A stretch of DNA of 64,000 nucleotides from positions 62,001 to 126,000 of the forward strand of contig CAIOHR010000055.1 in the NCBI GenBank assembly GCA_903858115.1, written 5' to 3'. Shown piece by piece: positions 37,777 through 46,902 of the stretch. A model generated the notes under the pieces. It made no database searches. It had not been told where the DNA came from and worked only from the letters and a program-made list of their open reading frames with translations. Position numbers and translations under genes: made by a program. How positions within the stretch are numbered: position 1 is the first letter of the stretch; each line of letters opens with the position of its first letter. This DNA comes from an uncultured Pirellula sp. Its GTDB lineage: Bacteria; Planctomycetota; Planctomycetia; Pirellulales; Pirellulaceae.

Positions 37777-38646
37777 TTACTCGACGGAGATGATTGCAGT
37801 CGTGATGTGTGATCTGCCTGGAACTAGTCGTACGCGACTATTGCCAACATTGGCGGTTTCGATGCAGACCATACCCTTCCATTCGTCGTCGCCAAAATCG
37901 GGCATGCGAGCGCTCTTTTCGATCCAAGGATTCCAGATAACAGTCGATTGAGAACCAAGTTTGCTTACCCGAATTTTCCGATTCCAGTCGGGGTCGACGA
38001 GCAAGCAATCGTCGTTCGTATCAACGTAAACGCGGTCCGTTTCGGCGTTGAATCGAATGGCTTCCGATGTTCTCGGCCTCATGGAACCATTCTGCATTTT
38101 GTCCATGTAGGAGCGAGACTCTAGTCCCTCGATCGAGATTTGTTCAATGTCGCTTACCGAGAAATAGGTGTGCAACGCATCCTCGTAGAATCGTGCCTCT
38201 GGGCAATCCTGAGCCAGAGTGGCCGTCAGAGATAGCCGAAGCGATGATCCAAACCCGATGGAGTATTCCACACGCATTCGATCGATGGTCGTGGCCAAAC
38301 AAATCTCGATACCGTCAGGAGAATTGCCTATGACACGAACTACATCCCAAACCTTGGTTCGAGCCAGACCGTGCGCTGGTAGATCGGGTCTAGATGGATA
38401 AGGCCCAAACCATGGGAAACAAATCGGAACGCCACCGCGGATTGGCTTTCCTAACTCATAGAATGAGTTTTCGCTCATCCACAGAACTTCCTGATGACCG
38501 GTTGGGGCCCAAGAAGTCACATGGGCACCGTGAAGGTAAACCATCCCTTTGGCGTGCGGAGTATTTACTTTTGCGGCCAGCAATCCTCGCTGTTCTACGA
38601 ACTCAAGTCCTGATGCTTCAAACGCCTTGAGTTTATCGATCGACAT
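37777..38646 (-). CDS. D-hexose-6-phosphate mutarotase (YeaD-type)
   Basis: A 289-residue cytoplasmic protein of the aldose-1-epimerase superfamily, close to YeaD/hexose-6-phosphate mutarotase. Markers are VYLHGAHVTSWAPTGHQEVLWMS, GGVPICFPWFGPYP and PAHGLARTKVWDV (a probable catalytic histidine), with LHTYFSVSDIEQISIEGLE and a late VWNPWIEKSARMPDFGDDEWKGMVCIE block. These interconvert alpha and beta hexose 6-phosphates. No signal peptide. Its start lies only six bases after the stop of the MsrB gene, so the two form an operon. Confidence 0.93.
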   Translation of the reverse strand: MSIDKLKAFEASGLEFVEQRGLLAAKVNTPHAKGMVYLHGAHVTSWAPTGHQEVLWMSENSFYELGKPIRGGVPICFPWFGPYPSRPDLPAHGLARTKVWDVVRVIGNSPDGIEICLATTIDRMRVEYSIGFGSSLRLSLTATLAQDCPEARFYEDALHTYFSVSDIEQISIEGLESRSYMDKMQNGSMRPRTSEAIRFNAETDRVYVDTNDDCLLVDPDWNRKIRVSKLGSQSTVIWNPWIEKSARMPDFGDDEWKGMVCIETANVGNSRVRLVPGRSHITTAIISVE

Positions 38647-38652
38647 TCGTAC

Positions 38653-39348
38653 TTACTTTTTCGAGCCTGGTTTGGAGGGGGTATCTGATTGTTTATCTGA
38701 TCCGCTTTGCTCGTCCTGCAAATTCGGATCATCTCCAGCGTCGGCTTTCAACTTAATTACCTTGGGAATCTCTTTTCCCTTGGGGATAAACACCATAGAT
38801 ATACTGTTTACACAATGCCGTGTGTTCTTGGAAGTCATTCGCTCCCCTTCGAAAACGTGCCCTAGGTGTCCTTTGCAGTTATTGCAGACGATTTCTATCC
38901 GACCAGTTCCATCAGTTTCCAACTGCTGCTTGACCGCACCCTTGATCTCATCATCAAAGCTTGGCCAACCGCATCCACTGTGGAATTTATCCTTGGAGTT
39001 GTAAAGGGCAGAGTTGCAACGTTTACAAATGTAGGTCCCTTCGTCCTTCGTGTCGGTGTATTTCCCGACGAAGGCCCTTTCCGTCCCTTTCTTCAAGAGG
39101 ACATATTCTTCTTCGCGGGACAGTTTGTTGTACGACGGAATATCCACTTTTTTTACCGTTCCTTTGCCTTTAGCTGACTTCTTCGATCCGGTTTCTGATT
39201 TGGATCCGCTATCGTCCTTTTCTTGACTTCCTGAACCAGCGCGCGGCTTGTTGCCCTCGGCATCGCCTTTCGGTGGTTGCCCCGCAAATAGAAAAGTCGA
39301 ACCGCACGCTGCGATCAATCCCAATACCAGCCAATTGCGTCTTTTCAT
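38653..39348 (-). CDS. msrB: Secreted peptide-methionine (R)-S-oxide reductase
   Basis: MsrB repairs methionine-R-sulfoxide. The 231-residue protein has a signal peptide (about 5-23) and a low-complexity G/S/K/E linker (about 25-65), so it is exported. The catalytic cysteine is C179 (in TRHCVNS), the zinc pairs are C108/C111 (CKRC) and C155/C158 (CNNC), and GCGWPSF is intact. The C-terminus adds another low-complexity tail (about 200-231). The start ATG at 39348 gives the signal sequence. It is unusual to have low-complexity linkers on both sides of a MsrB domain. It is followed after six bases by the mutarotase gene. Confidence 0.94.
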   Translation of the reverse strand: MKRRNWLVLGLIAACGSTFLFAGQPPKGDAEGNKPRAGSGSQEKDDSGSKSETGSKKSAKGKGTVKKVDIPSYNKLSREEEYVLLKKGTERAFVGKYTDTKDEGTYICKRCNSALYNSKDKFHSGCGWPSFDDEIKGAVKQQLETDGTGRIEIVCNNCKGHLGHVFEGERMTSKNTRHCVNSISMVFIPKGKEIPKVIKLKADAGDDPNLQDEQSGSDKQSDTPSKPGSKK

Positions 39349-39698
39349 CGGATTCTGCCCCTTTGGTTTAGAAAGAAATTGAGATACGTCACAAATCCTG
39401 CGTTGCTCGTTGACGTGGTTTACTGGCCAAATCTTACCTGTCACGGATGAAAGCTTTTACTTTTGAATTGCTCCGCCGTGATTCCATTATAGGATGCGAA
39501 CAGCCCCATTCCAATCCGACTAAATCAAGAAGCACAGCTGGGACAACAGGTAAATTTACAGGTGGATGTACAACATACGCAGGATGATCTGCTTCTAGAA
39601 GCATTACCAAAACGAGTGCGACTTGACCAAAATGGCGACAGAAGATACGCTTCGAGGGTTGATTTCGATTGGAATTGCCAGCCAATCGTATTGAAAAT
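39349..39698. other. Intergenic region before the tRNA, no gene seen
   Basis: About 350 bases with no convincing frame. It holds the promoter of the msrB operon (minus strand) and of the tRNA (plus strand). No hairpin or repeat stood out. Confidence 0.4.
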
Positions 39699-39788
39699 GC
39701 GGATGTGGCGGAATTGGCAGACGCGCTAGACTCAGGATCTAGTGGCCAAATACATAAGGCCGTGGAGGTTCGATTCCTCTCATCCGCA
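39699..39788 (+). tRNA. tRNA-Leu(CAG)
   Basis: A 90-base class II tRNA. Acceptor stem GCGGATG (39699-39705) pairs with CATCCGC (39781-39787), discriminator A at 39788. Anticodon stem CTAGA/TCTAG (39726-39730 and 39738-39742) encloses the loop CTCAGGA, giving anticodon CAG at 39733-39735, which reads CUG. The long variable arm has a GGCC/GGCC stem, as expected for leucine, and the T loop is TTCGATT. CCA is not encoded. Confidence 0.97.
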
Positions 39789-39893
39789 CTGGTTTTTGCA
39801 AACTGATTAGTTTCTTGCAAACGCGTTCGAGTTGTTTTTCAACAACGGTTGTACGCTCTTTCCATTTCGTTTGCGGTCCTTGACCCACATAGC

Positions 39894-41330
39894 ATGCCAA
39901 AAGATTTCTTAGCAGAAACGCTACCCGAGTACGATGTTGTGGTGATCGGGAGTGGGCTGGCCGGGATGACCTCCGCCAACATTCTTGGCCGAGCTGGGCA
40001 CAGGGTTCTGTTGCTAGAACAGCACTACAAACTTGGCGGACTAGCGACTTGGTTCAAGCGACCAGGTAGCCACACCTTTGATATCTCATTGCATGGCTTC
40101 CCCTACGGAATGCTCAAGAGTTGTCGACGTTATTGGAGCGAAGAAATTGCGAGCAACATTGTTCAGCTCAAGAACATACGCTTCGACAATCCGATGTTTT
40201 CGTTGACAACAACGTTCAATCGCGAAGACTTCACGCGACTGTTGACCGAGCGATTCAAACTTGATCCGGCATCCGTAGCGGGGTTCTTCGACACCGCTCG
40301 TGGCATGAACTTCTACGACGACCAGTCGATGACGACTCGCGAGCTGTTCGAAAAGTTCTTTCCCGGCCGCGAAGATGTAGTACGGCTCTTGATGGAACCG
40401 ATCACGTACGCCAACGGCTCGACACTTGAGGATCCGGCCATCACGTACGGCATTGTATTTTCGAACTTCATGGCAAAGGGAGTTTACATCTACGAAGGTG
40501 GCACCGATGACCTCGTTTCGAAGATGCAGAAAGAACTGACAAAGAACGGCGTCGACTACCGCATCCGCTGCGATGTGTCTAAGATTTTGGTCGGTCCATC
40601 GGGCGTTCAAGGAGTCGTGGTCAACGATCGTCAAATCAAATGCCGAGCCGTTGTCAGCAACTCGAACTTGAGATCCACCATTTTTCAAATGGTAGGCGAA
40701 GAGCACTTTGATCCGCAATTCATCAAAGACGCTGCCGCTGTTCGACTCAACAATAGTAGCACCCAAGTCTACATGGCATTGAAGCCAGGTTGCACGGTCG
40801 AGGAGTCGACAGGTGATCTTCTCTTCTGTTCTACGGCGGATTTGTTCCGAACTAATCTTTTGTTGGATCGCAACATTACCTCGCGGACATTTAGTTTCTA
40901 CTACCCTCGCACGCGCCCAACAGGCAAAGAACGATTCGCCATCGTCAGCAGCACCAATGCCAATTGGAGTGATTGGGCGAATTTGAATGAACAAGAGTAC
41001 GAAGCTAGCAAGAAGGACTTGGTAGAAACAACGCTCGATGCGCTTGAGAAATATGTGCCGAATTGCCGCGACATGATCGAACACGCCGAAGCCGCAACAC
41101 CTCGAACATTTCATCATTATACGAAACATCAGTTGGGCGCGAGCTTTGGAACCAAATTCGAAGGGCTCTCCGTTTCACGCGGTCTTCCTCAACAAATCAA
41201 GGGGCTTTATCACGCGGGAAGCGTGGGAATCATCATGTCAGGATGGTTGGGGGCGATCAATTACGGTGTCATCGTGTCCAACGAAGTGGACCAAATGCTT
41301 TCCCCAACGGCTCCAACGATTGCTTCGTAG
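39894..41330 (+). CDS. FAD-dependent oxidoreductase, phytoene-desaturase-like
   Basis: The 478-residue protein has a dinucleotide-binding start ([21 protein letters not shown], about residues 13-33) with the following acidic E at LLLEQH, and a long C-terminal half that ends [22 protein letters not shown], the second FAD-contact block of the CrtI/carotenoid isomerase and retinol saturase-like group. Carotenoid or other lipid desaturation or saturation is inferred; the substrate is not known. No signal peptide. The ATG at 39894 is favoured over a TTG 15 codons upstream. It stands between the tRNA-Leu and nusB. Confidence 0.9.
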   Translation: MPKDFLAETLPEYDVVVIGSGLAGMTSANILGRAGHRVLLLEQHYKLGGLATWFKRPGSHTFDISLHGFPYGMLKSCRRYWSEEIASNIVQLKNIRFDNPMFSLTTTFNREDFTRLLTERFKLDPASVAGFFDTARGMNFYDDQSMTTRELFEKFFPGREDVVRLLMEPITYANGSTLEDPAITYGIVFSNFMAKGVYIYEGGTDDLVSKMQKELTKNGVDYRIRCDVSKILVGPSGVQGVVVNDRQIKCRAVVSNSNLRSTIFQMVGEEHFDPQFIKDAAAVRLNNSSTQVYMALKPGCTVEESTGDLLFCSTADLFRTNLLLDRNITSRTFSFYYPRTRPTGKERFAIVSSTNANWSDWANLNEQEYEASKKDLVETTLDALEKYVPNCRDMIEHAEAATPRTFHHYTKHQLGASFGTKFEGLSVSRGLPQQIKGLYHAGSVGIIMSGWLGAINYGVIVSNEVDQMLSPTAPTIAS

Positions 41331-41427
41331 CGTGCTGCGAAAGAGCCATTTCCCTTGACGAACGACATGCCTTCGTGAATGATGTAACTCTGTAGTTTTT
41401 CAATTTCGATCTTTTCCAATCTAAAAT

Positions 41428-41883
41428 ATGACGACACGTCGACGTGCTAGAGAAGTCTCCCTCCAAGTCCTCTACGAAGAGGATATCAATCCGCTTCGTG
41501 AATACAGTGTCGCCGATTCTTTTGTGGCGAAGCGAATGTTGAACAACAAACCGCTGGTCGCTTTCGCCAAAGACATTTTGTATGGCGTTCGTGAACATCG
41601 AGCGGAAATCGATCAACTGTTGTCGAAACATACCGTTAATTGGTCGATCAAACGCATGACCACGATCGATCGCAACATCCTTAGAATTGCAACGTACGAA
41701 ATTGTGTTTGGAGACGTTCCAGGCCGAGTCTCGATCAACGAAGCGATCGAACTTGCCAAGCGGTATGGATCCCGAAACTCTGGTCAGTTCGTGAACGGCA
41801 TTATGGATCGTATTTTGAAGGAGCATCAAAAGAGCCAAGAAGCCGCCATTGCCGAACCGCCGGTTCCAGCCTTGGAAAGCTAA
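41428..41883 (+). CDS. nusB: Transcription antitermination factor NusB
   Basis: NusB binds boxA RNA with NusE (S10) and supports antitermination in rRNA operons. The 151-residue all-helical protein starts RRRAREVSLQVLYEEDINP (the standard N-terminal helix), contains IDQLLSKHTVNWSIKRMTTIDRNILRIATYEI and a C-terminal INEAIELAKRYGSRNSGQFVNGIMDRIL, all family signatures. No ribH gene precedes it, though it is often next to nusB. It converges with the HD protein gene. Confidence 0.96.
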   Translation: MTTRRRAREVSLQVLYEEDINPLREYSVADSFVAKRMLNNKPLVAFAKDILYGVREHRAEIDQLLSKHTVNWSIKRMTTIDRNILRIATYEIVFGDVPGRVSINEAIELAKRYGSRNSGQFVNGIMDRILKEHQKSQEAAIAEPPVPALES

Positions 41884-41905
41884 GGGGATTTGACAAGCTG
41901 GAAGC

Positions 41906-42523
41906 TTATCCCACATGGAACAGCGACTCTTGAATCACTTGAAGAGCCGCGATGCAGTTTGTGATATGCTCGTCCAAGTCCAATCCAAGTTCTTGCGCCC
42001 CACGATCGATGTCTTCCCGGTGGATAGCGGCTGCGAAGCTCAAGTTTTTCAGCTTCTTGCGAACGCTCTTCGCCTCCAACCCTTCTAGTCGATTGGGGCG
42101 AACCAAGGCGCATGCGACGAGGAACCCACACAACTCATCGCACGCATAAAGTGCTTTGTCCATCAAATAAATGCGAGGATAGTCTTCGGACAAGTAGTCC
42201 GCATGAGATAAGATGGCATAGATGACATCTTCCGGATAACCTTGTTCGTGGAGAATCTTCGAACCTTGGAGCGGATGGTCGGGCGGGTTGGGCCATCGTT
42301 CATAATCGAAGTCATGCAACAGACCGACGATTCCCCATTTTTCTTCGTCCTCGTTGAATTTCTTGGCGTACCAACGCATCGCCGCTTCGACTGCGAGCAT
42401 GTGTTTTCGAAGCGAATCGGATGTGACATAGTTGTGCATCAGTTCGAGCGAAAGACTTCGTTGCAATTCCATCTTGTCGTACCAGCCCATGTTTAAGCGC
42501 TTGCTCAGGTCAATCGAACCCAT
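41906..42523 (-). CDS. HD-domain phosphohydrolase-like protein
   Basis: A 205-residue cytoplasmic protein. It has a small HD domain: H41 (in SLRKHMLAVE), the HD pair H70-D71 (VGLLHDFDYERWP), H83 (PDHPLQG) and H107 (ILSHADY), giving the usual metal ligands. The set resembles HDIG-type small phosphohydrolases; the nucleotide substrate is not known. A second methionine at residue 12 could be the true start. With the longer start it overlaps the end of the receiver gene by 19 bases, so the two are translated from one transcript. Confidence 0.88.
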   Translation of the reverse strand: MGSIDLSKRLNMGWYDKMELQRSLSLELMHNYVTSDSLRKHMLAVEAAMRWYAKKFNEDEEKWGIVGLLHDFDYERWPNPPDHPLQGSKILHEQGYPEDVIYAILSHADYLSEDYPRIYLMDKALYACDELCGFLVACALVRPNRLEGLEAKSVRKKLKNLSFAAAIHREDIDRGAQELGLDLDEHITNCIAALQVIQESLFHVG

Positions 42524-42960
42524 TCGTTGGAATAGTGTGGCTTGGGCGGTGCGACTTTAGCAACGGCCAAATGAGGCAAGCAGAACGCTTTTTCGACGAG
42601 ATCGAGAAGGACTTCGGGCTCAAACGGTTTCGGCAAACAATAAACACCGCCTGCCAAGTTCAACGGCTCGATCCAATTCGCCTCCAACCGGTCGGCCAAA
42701 AAGAGGACCGGCGTCTCCTTGGATTTGGTCGTATTTCGAAGTTCCGAGGCTCCGCTGGCGGCAGCGAGCACATCTTCGGCGAAGGAATAGAGGATTAAAT
42801 CGAATGCGATGGTCGCCGTCGCTTGCTTGGCGACGTCGAGATTTCGAGCCAAGAAGCATCGATATCCCTGCTTATCTAGAATTGCTGCCATTCCGGTCAG
42901 CAAAAGTGGGTCGCTTTCGAGAATAAGTATCATCGGCGGTTTCACAGCTTGGTTTTCCAT
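42505..42960 (-). CDS. Stand-alone receiver-like domain without phospho-acceptor
   Basis: A 151-residue protein with a response-regulator receiver fold and no output domain. Strand 1 (ILILESDP) and the K111 (YCLPKPFEP) block are present, but the acidic pair is E15-S16 rather than DD, the expected acceptor aspartate is S59 (in FDLILYS), and the usual threonine/serine is A89 (LFLADR). By alignment with CheY, three of four active positions are lost and only the lysine remains, so it is a pseudo-receiver that cannot be phosphorylated in the usual way. It precedes the HD gene and overlaps it. Confidence 0.87.
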   Translation of the reverse strand: MENQAVKPPMILILESDPLLLTGMAAILDKQGYRCFLARNLDVAKQATATIAFDLILYSFAEDVLAAASGASELRNTTKSKETPVLFLADRLEANWIEPLNLAGGVYCLPKPFEPEVLLDLVEKAFCLPHLAVAKVAPPKPHYSNEWVRLT

Positions 42961-43099
42961 GGCGTTTCCCTACAATTTGCACCTTTTCCAGCTCACCCTG
43001 AACCGCATCGCGGCTCAGGGACGTTGAGCCGAGTCCCCACAGGGCCGAATCCCTAAAATGCGGTTTGGTTCCAAAACAGCACTAACCCAAGTTTACAAC

Positions 43100-44689
43100 A
43101 TGGCTGATTCTCGCGATCAAGACAACACCGGTTTAGGAGTTCATCAGGCGGCTCGTCTGGAAAAACTCCATAAAATCGAAGGCCGCGGGCTTGATCCGTG
43201 GGGGCAACGTTTCGATAACCGGCATTTCATTCGCGATGTACGTTCGCTCGCTGACAGCGTTCAATTCAAGAAGGAAGACGGGACACTCGTTGCGCTTCCA
43301 GATTTCGAGGCAGCCACCTCGAGCGGCCAACCCGTTGACTACAAAGCTTGGAAAGCCACCCAAGGGGCAGGCGAAGAAATCGGTCCAGCCGTCCGTGTTG
43401 CCGGCCGGATCATGCTACTGCGCTCCGCTGGCAAACTCTATTTTTTAAACATCCGCGACTGGACGGGTGATGTTCAAGTGTTGATTGCCAAGGGCCAAGT
43501 TAGCGACGAAGACATGGAGCTAGTCAAACTGCTCGATTTTGGCGATTTGGTAGGCATCGATGGTCGGCTCGGCAGGACGAACACCGGCGAACTCACGGTG
43601 TTTGCGACCAAGCTCCACTTTATGACCAAGACACTGGAGCCACCACCGGAAAAGCATGCAGGTCTTCAAGACCCAGAATTGCGGCAACGCATGCGATATG
43701 TCGATTTGACGTACAACCCTGAGTCGTTGGACCGATTCCTAAAGCGGACCAAGATCATTCATTCGATCCGCGCGACGTTGGCCAAGCATAGCTTTGTCGA
43801 AGTCGAAGGACCCACATTGCATACCATCGCCGGTGGAGCCGCCGCTCGGCCGTTCGTCACACACCACAACGCGTTGGATATGCAACTCTATCTACGGATC
43901 GCTTTGGAGCTTCACCTCAAGCGATTGATGGTGGGTGGCATTGAACGTGTTTACGAAATGGGTCGCGTCTATCGCAACGAAGGTATTAGCCCAAAGCACA
44001 ACCCCGAGTTCACGATGATCGAACTCTACTGGGCGTATGCAAACTACGAAACAATGATGGACTTGACTCAACAGATCATTGTCGAAGCCATCGAAGCGAC
44101 TGGCCAAGGGTACAAACTACAATGGGGCGATCTTGCGATCGACTTCACTCCTCCATTCCAAAGACGAACGTATAGCGACCTCTTCGAAGAGCACACGGGC
44201 CTCAAGGCAACCGATATCGAGGGGATTGCAAAACTAGCTCGCAAACTTGGTTTGAATCCGGACGGAAAACATCCAGACGTAGTCAAGAGCGAGGTCTTCG
44301 AAGAGAAGGTGGAAGACTCACTCATCGGTCCGATCTTTGTGATCGATTATCCAGCCAGTATCTGTCCGTTGACCAAGCGAAAGACGGGCAATCCGGAAAT
44401 CGCGGAACGCTTTGAACTCTTCATCCATGGTATGGAACTGGCCAACGCTTATACCGAACTCAATGATCCAATCTTGCAAGAACAATTGTTCAAGACGCAA
44501 CTCGATGGAATGGCGGAAGAAGATTCGATGGCGAAAATGGACCATGACTTCGTCCGCGCGCTACGATACGGTATGCCTCCAGCCGGCGGACTCGGGATCG
44601 GAATCGATCGACTCATCATGCTGATCACCAACGCCAAGAGCATTCGCGACGTGATTCTTTTCCCACTGTTGAGACACGAAGTGACTTAA
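43100..44689 (+). CDS. lysS: Lysyl-tRNA synthetase, class II
   Basis: LysRS charges tRNA-Lys. The 529-residue protein has an OB-fold anticodon domain ([23 protein letters not shown] from about residue 115), class II motif 2 ([21 protein letters not shown]) and motif 3 ([11 protein letters not shown]). An insertion of about 30 residues (roughly 65-105, rich in A, D, E, G) lies before the OB fold. I chose ATG 43100; an ATG 14 codons upstream is also in frame and neither has a good ribosome binding site. The gene is followed by ychF after 61 bases. Confidence 0.95.
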   Translation: MADSRDQDNTGLGVHQAARLEKLHKIEGRGLDPWGQRFDNRHFIRDVRSLADSVQFKKEDGTLVALPDFEAATSSGQPVDYKAWKATQGAGEEIGPAVRVAGRIMLLRSAGKLYFLNIRDWTGDVQVLIAKGQVSDEDMELVKLLDFGDLVGIDGRLGRTNTGELTVFATKLHFMTKTLEPPPEKHAGLQDPELRQRMRYVDLTYNPESLDRFLKRTKIIHSIRATLAKHSFVEVEGPTLHTIAGGAAARPFVTHHNALDMQLYLRIALELHLKRLMVGGIERVYEMGRVYRNEGISPKHNPEFTMIELYWAYANYETMMDLTQQIIVEAIEATGQGYKLQWGDLAIDFTPPFQRRTYSDLFEEHTGLKATDIEGIAKLARKLGLNPDGKHPDVVKSEVFEEKVEDSLIGPIFVIDYPASICPLTKRKTGNPEIAERFELFIHGMELANAYTELNDPILQEQLFKTQLDGMAEEDSMAKMDHDFVRALRYGMPPAGGLGIGIDRLIMLITNAKSIRDVILFPLLRHEVT

Positions 44690-44750
44690 TCGATACTATG
44701 ACTTATTACCCACCCTCACCGAACGCCAACCTTTAAGAATCAAAGTCACG

Positions 44751-45845
44751 ATGGAAGCAGGAATTGTAGGATTACCAAACGTCGGCAAGAGCACGCTTTT
44801 CAATGCATTGACAGGTGCCGGCAACGCACAAGCGGCGAACTATCCGTTTTGCACGATCGAACCGAACGAGGGAATCATCAGCGTTCCTGACGATCGATTG
44901 ACCCGCATTACCAAGTTCATCGTTCCACAGAAAGTGATCCCTGCGATCTTAAAACTGGTGGACATTGCGGGGATCGTGAAAGGGGCCAGCGAAGGTCAGG
45001 GACTTGGTAACAAATTCCTTAGCCACATTCGCGAGGTGGATGCCATTTTGCAAGTCGTCCGCTGCTTTACCGACCCAGACGTGATCCATGTCGGTGGCAA
45101 AGTGGACCCGCTGGCTGACATTGAAACCATTGAGATGGAGTTGATGTTCGCGGATATCGAGACGCTCGAAGGCGCGTTGCCGAAAGCGGAGCGAGCTTCC
45201 AGAACCGGCGATAAAGAAGCAAAGTTGCGTGTCACCGCCATCCAACATTGCTTGGACCATCTTATCAAAAGTGAACAACCACTTCGCAAACTCAAGCTCG
45301 ATGAAGTCGAAGCGAAATCGATCTCCAGCTACGGGCTCATGACCGCCAAGCCGATTTTGTACATCGCCAACGTGGACGAGAATGACTTGGAAGGAAAAAG
45401 TGAATCCGTAGCCAAGATACGTGAGTTTGCAGAGAAAGTCGGGGCACAAGTTGTACCTGTTTGTGCAAAACTCGAAGCAGAAATCGCCGAACTCGACGAA
45501 CCCGATCGCAGCGAGATGCTGGCAGCTGTAGGATTGGCGCAACCTGCATTACAAATTGTTGCACAGAAAGCGTATCAGACGCTGGGGCTGCAAAGCTACT
45601 TCACGGCAGGCGAGAAGGAAGTGCGCGCTTGGACCATTCCTGTCGGTGCGACGGCACCGCAAGCTGCTGGCGTCATTCACACCGATTTTGAACGTGGATT
45701 TATTCGCGCCGAAGTGTATCAGCTTGCCGATTTGGAGCAGTATAAAACGGAAAAGGAAATTCGCTCCGCGGGTAAACTCCGCACCGAGGGGAAGACGTAT
45801 GTTATGCAAGATGGTGACATTTGCCACTTCCTATTTAACGTCTAG
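44751..45845 (+). CDS. ychF: Ribosome-binding ATPase YchF
   Basis: YchF is an OBG-type P-loop protein that prefers ATP and binds the ribosome. The 364-residue protein has G1 GLPNVGKST (7-15), the [27 protein letters not shown] block, a coiled-coil insertion in the middle, and a C-terminal TGS-like domain ending [14 protein letters not shown], a family signature. Length is normal. It follows lysS and precedes cdsA by 35 bases on the same strand, so these could be one transcript. Confidence 0.97.
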   Translation: MEAGIVGLPNVGKSTLFNALTGAGNAQAANYPFCTIEPNEGIISVPDDRLTRITKFIVPQKVIPAILKLVDIAGIVKGASEGQGLGNKFLSHIREVDAILQVVRCFTDPDVIHVGGKVDPLADIETIEMELMFADIETLEGALPKAERASRTGDKEAKLRVTAIQHCLDHLIKSEQPLRKLKLDEVEAKSISSYGLMTAKPILYIANVDENDLEGKSESVAKIREFAEKVGAQVVPVCAKLEAEIAELDEPDRSEMLAAVGLAQPALQIVAQKAYQTLGLQSYFTAGEKEVRAWTIPVGATAPQAAGVIHTDFERGFIRAEVYQLADLEQYKTEKEIRSAGKLRTEGKTYVMQDGDICHFLFNV

Positions 45846-45880
45846 TTGAGCATTTTCACGTCTAGACAGGACTCTGACAC

Positions 45881-46828
45881 GTGCTTTCACGTCGATTACT
45901 ATCCGCAGCCATACTGATTGCCCTTTCGCTCGGACTCATCTATTTGGATTTGAAGGATGATGTTCGCGGCCAAGCGGGGTTGTGGACGGTTCCGTTGCTC
46001 ATTTTCTTTTCGCTCGGTACAGTCTGGGAGTTCTCCACTCTTCTCAAGTTGAAGTGGCCGATCCAGCCGGGCATGGTTACATGGCATGCCCTGATCTCCG
46101 TGGCTGTTGCGTTGTTCCCGTTGTGGTATAGCCTCATGACTCACGAAGACTATCCAGCGGATTGCGCTGTCGGTCGTTTGGGTTGGATTTGGATCGGAGT
46201 GATGGCCGGAGTGGGACTCGGCGGCGCTCATGCGCTTTCTGTTTTTGGACGATGCAGCGTTTCCTCTTCGGTAGATGCATCCGAGGAAGAGAAAAAACGG
46301 GATCATGAGCGAACTACTTTGGGCTGGCTTCTGTCCTCTGTGGTGATCTGCTATGTCGTAGGCGGATTATCATTGTGGCATGTCATTCGAATGCGTGGAC
46401 AAGAAAGCGGCTTGTATGAGCTGATTGCGTTAGTTGCTGTTACCAAATTTGCAGATACTGGAGCTTACTTTTCTGGAAAGCTCTTCGGTCGAACCAAACT
46501 CGCACCTGCCATTTCCCCAGGGAAGACAGTCGAAGGGCTCATCGGAGGATTGGTGTTTTCGATTGTTGTGGCTTACGTAGCATTCCGTGTGGTGCTGCCA
46601 CGTCTCGGAGTTGCAGCCGGTCCGTATGTCTGGGGGCCCGCATTGTTGGGTACGATGTTAACAGTGATAGGGCTTGTCGGGGATTTACTGGAGTCGATGG
46701 TGAAGCGGAGTGTAGGAGCCAAGGATAGCGGTAATTCCCTTCCAGGCCTTGGAGGCGTTTGGGACGTCACCGATTCTCTGATTCCTGCATCGATTGTTGG
46801 TTATCTCGGACTCATCGCACGTCTATAG
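45881..46828 (+). CDS. cdsA: Phosphatidate cytidylyltransferase
   Basis: CdsA makes CDP-diacylglycerol from CTP and phosphatidate at the membrane, feeding phospholipid synthesis. The 315-residue protein has seven or eight hydrophobic helices and the C-terminal CDP-signature region with KRSVGAKDSGNSLPGLGG and DVTDSLIPA. Against the usual consensus, the histidine in PGHGG is leucine and the arginine of DR is valine, both in an otherwise conserved segment. A GTG is the start at 45881. In many bacteria cdsA sits with uppS and dxr; here ychF and phoH flank it instead. Confidence 0.9.
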   Translation: MLSRRLLSAAILIALSLGLIYLDLKDDVRGQAGLWTVPLLIFFSLGTVWEFSTLLKLKWPIQPGMVTWHALISVAVALFPLWYSLMTHEDYPADCAVGRLGWIWIGVMAGVGLGGAHALSVFGRCSVSSSVDASEEEKKRDHERTTLGWLLSSVVICYVVGGLSLWHVIRMRGQESGLYELIALVAVTKFADTGAYFSGKLFGRTKLAPAISPGKTVEGLIGGLVFSIVVAYVAFRVVLPRLGVAAGPYVWGPALLGTMLTVIGLVGDLLESMVKRSVGAKDSGNSLPGLGGVWDVTDSLIPASIVGYLGLIARL

Positions 46829-46902
46829 TAGATGATAGATGTCGGTCACAATACAACACGAACGTACCGAGGCCACTCACGAGGGTATCTCACCCACAAT
46901 CT

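Noticed and set aside
39434..39820. Minus-strand frame of 128 codons across the tRNA
   Set aside because: It covers the tRNA-Leu on the opposite strand and has no family pattern.
40086..41129. Minus-strand open frame of 347 codons inside the oxidoreductase gene
   Set aside because: It lies fully antisense to a strongly supported FAD oxidoreductase, has no recognisable motif and its composition is what an opposite frame of a GC-balanced coding gene gives.
44949..45542. Minus-strand open frame of 197 codons inside ychF
   Set aside because: Antisense to the clear YchF protein with all its P-loop motifs; no domain or start signal.
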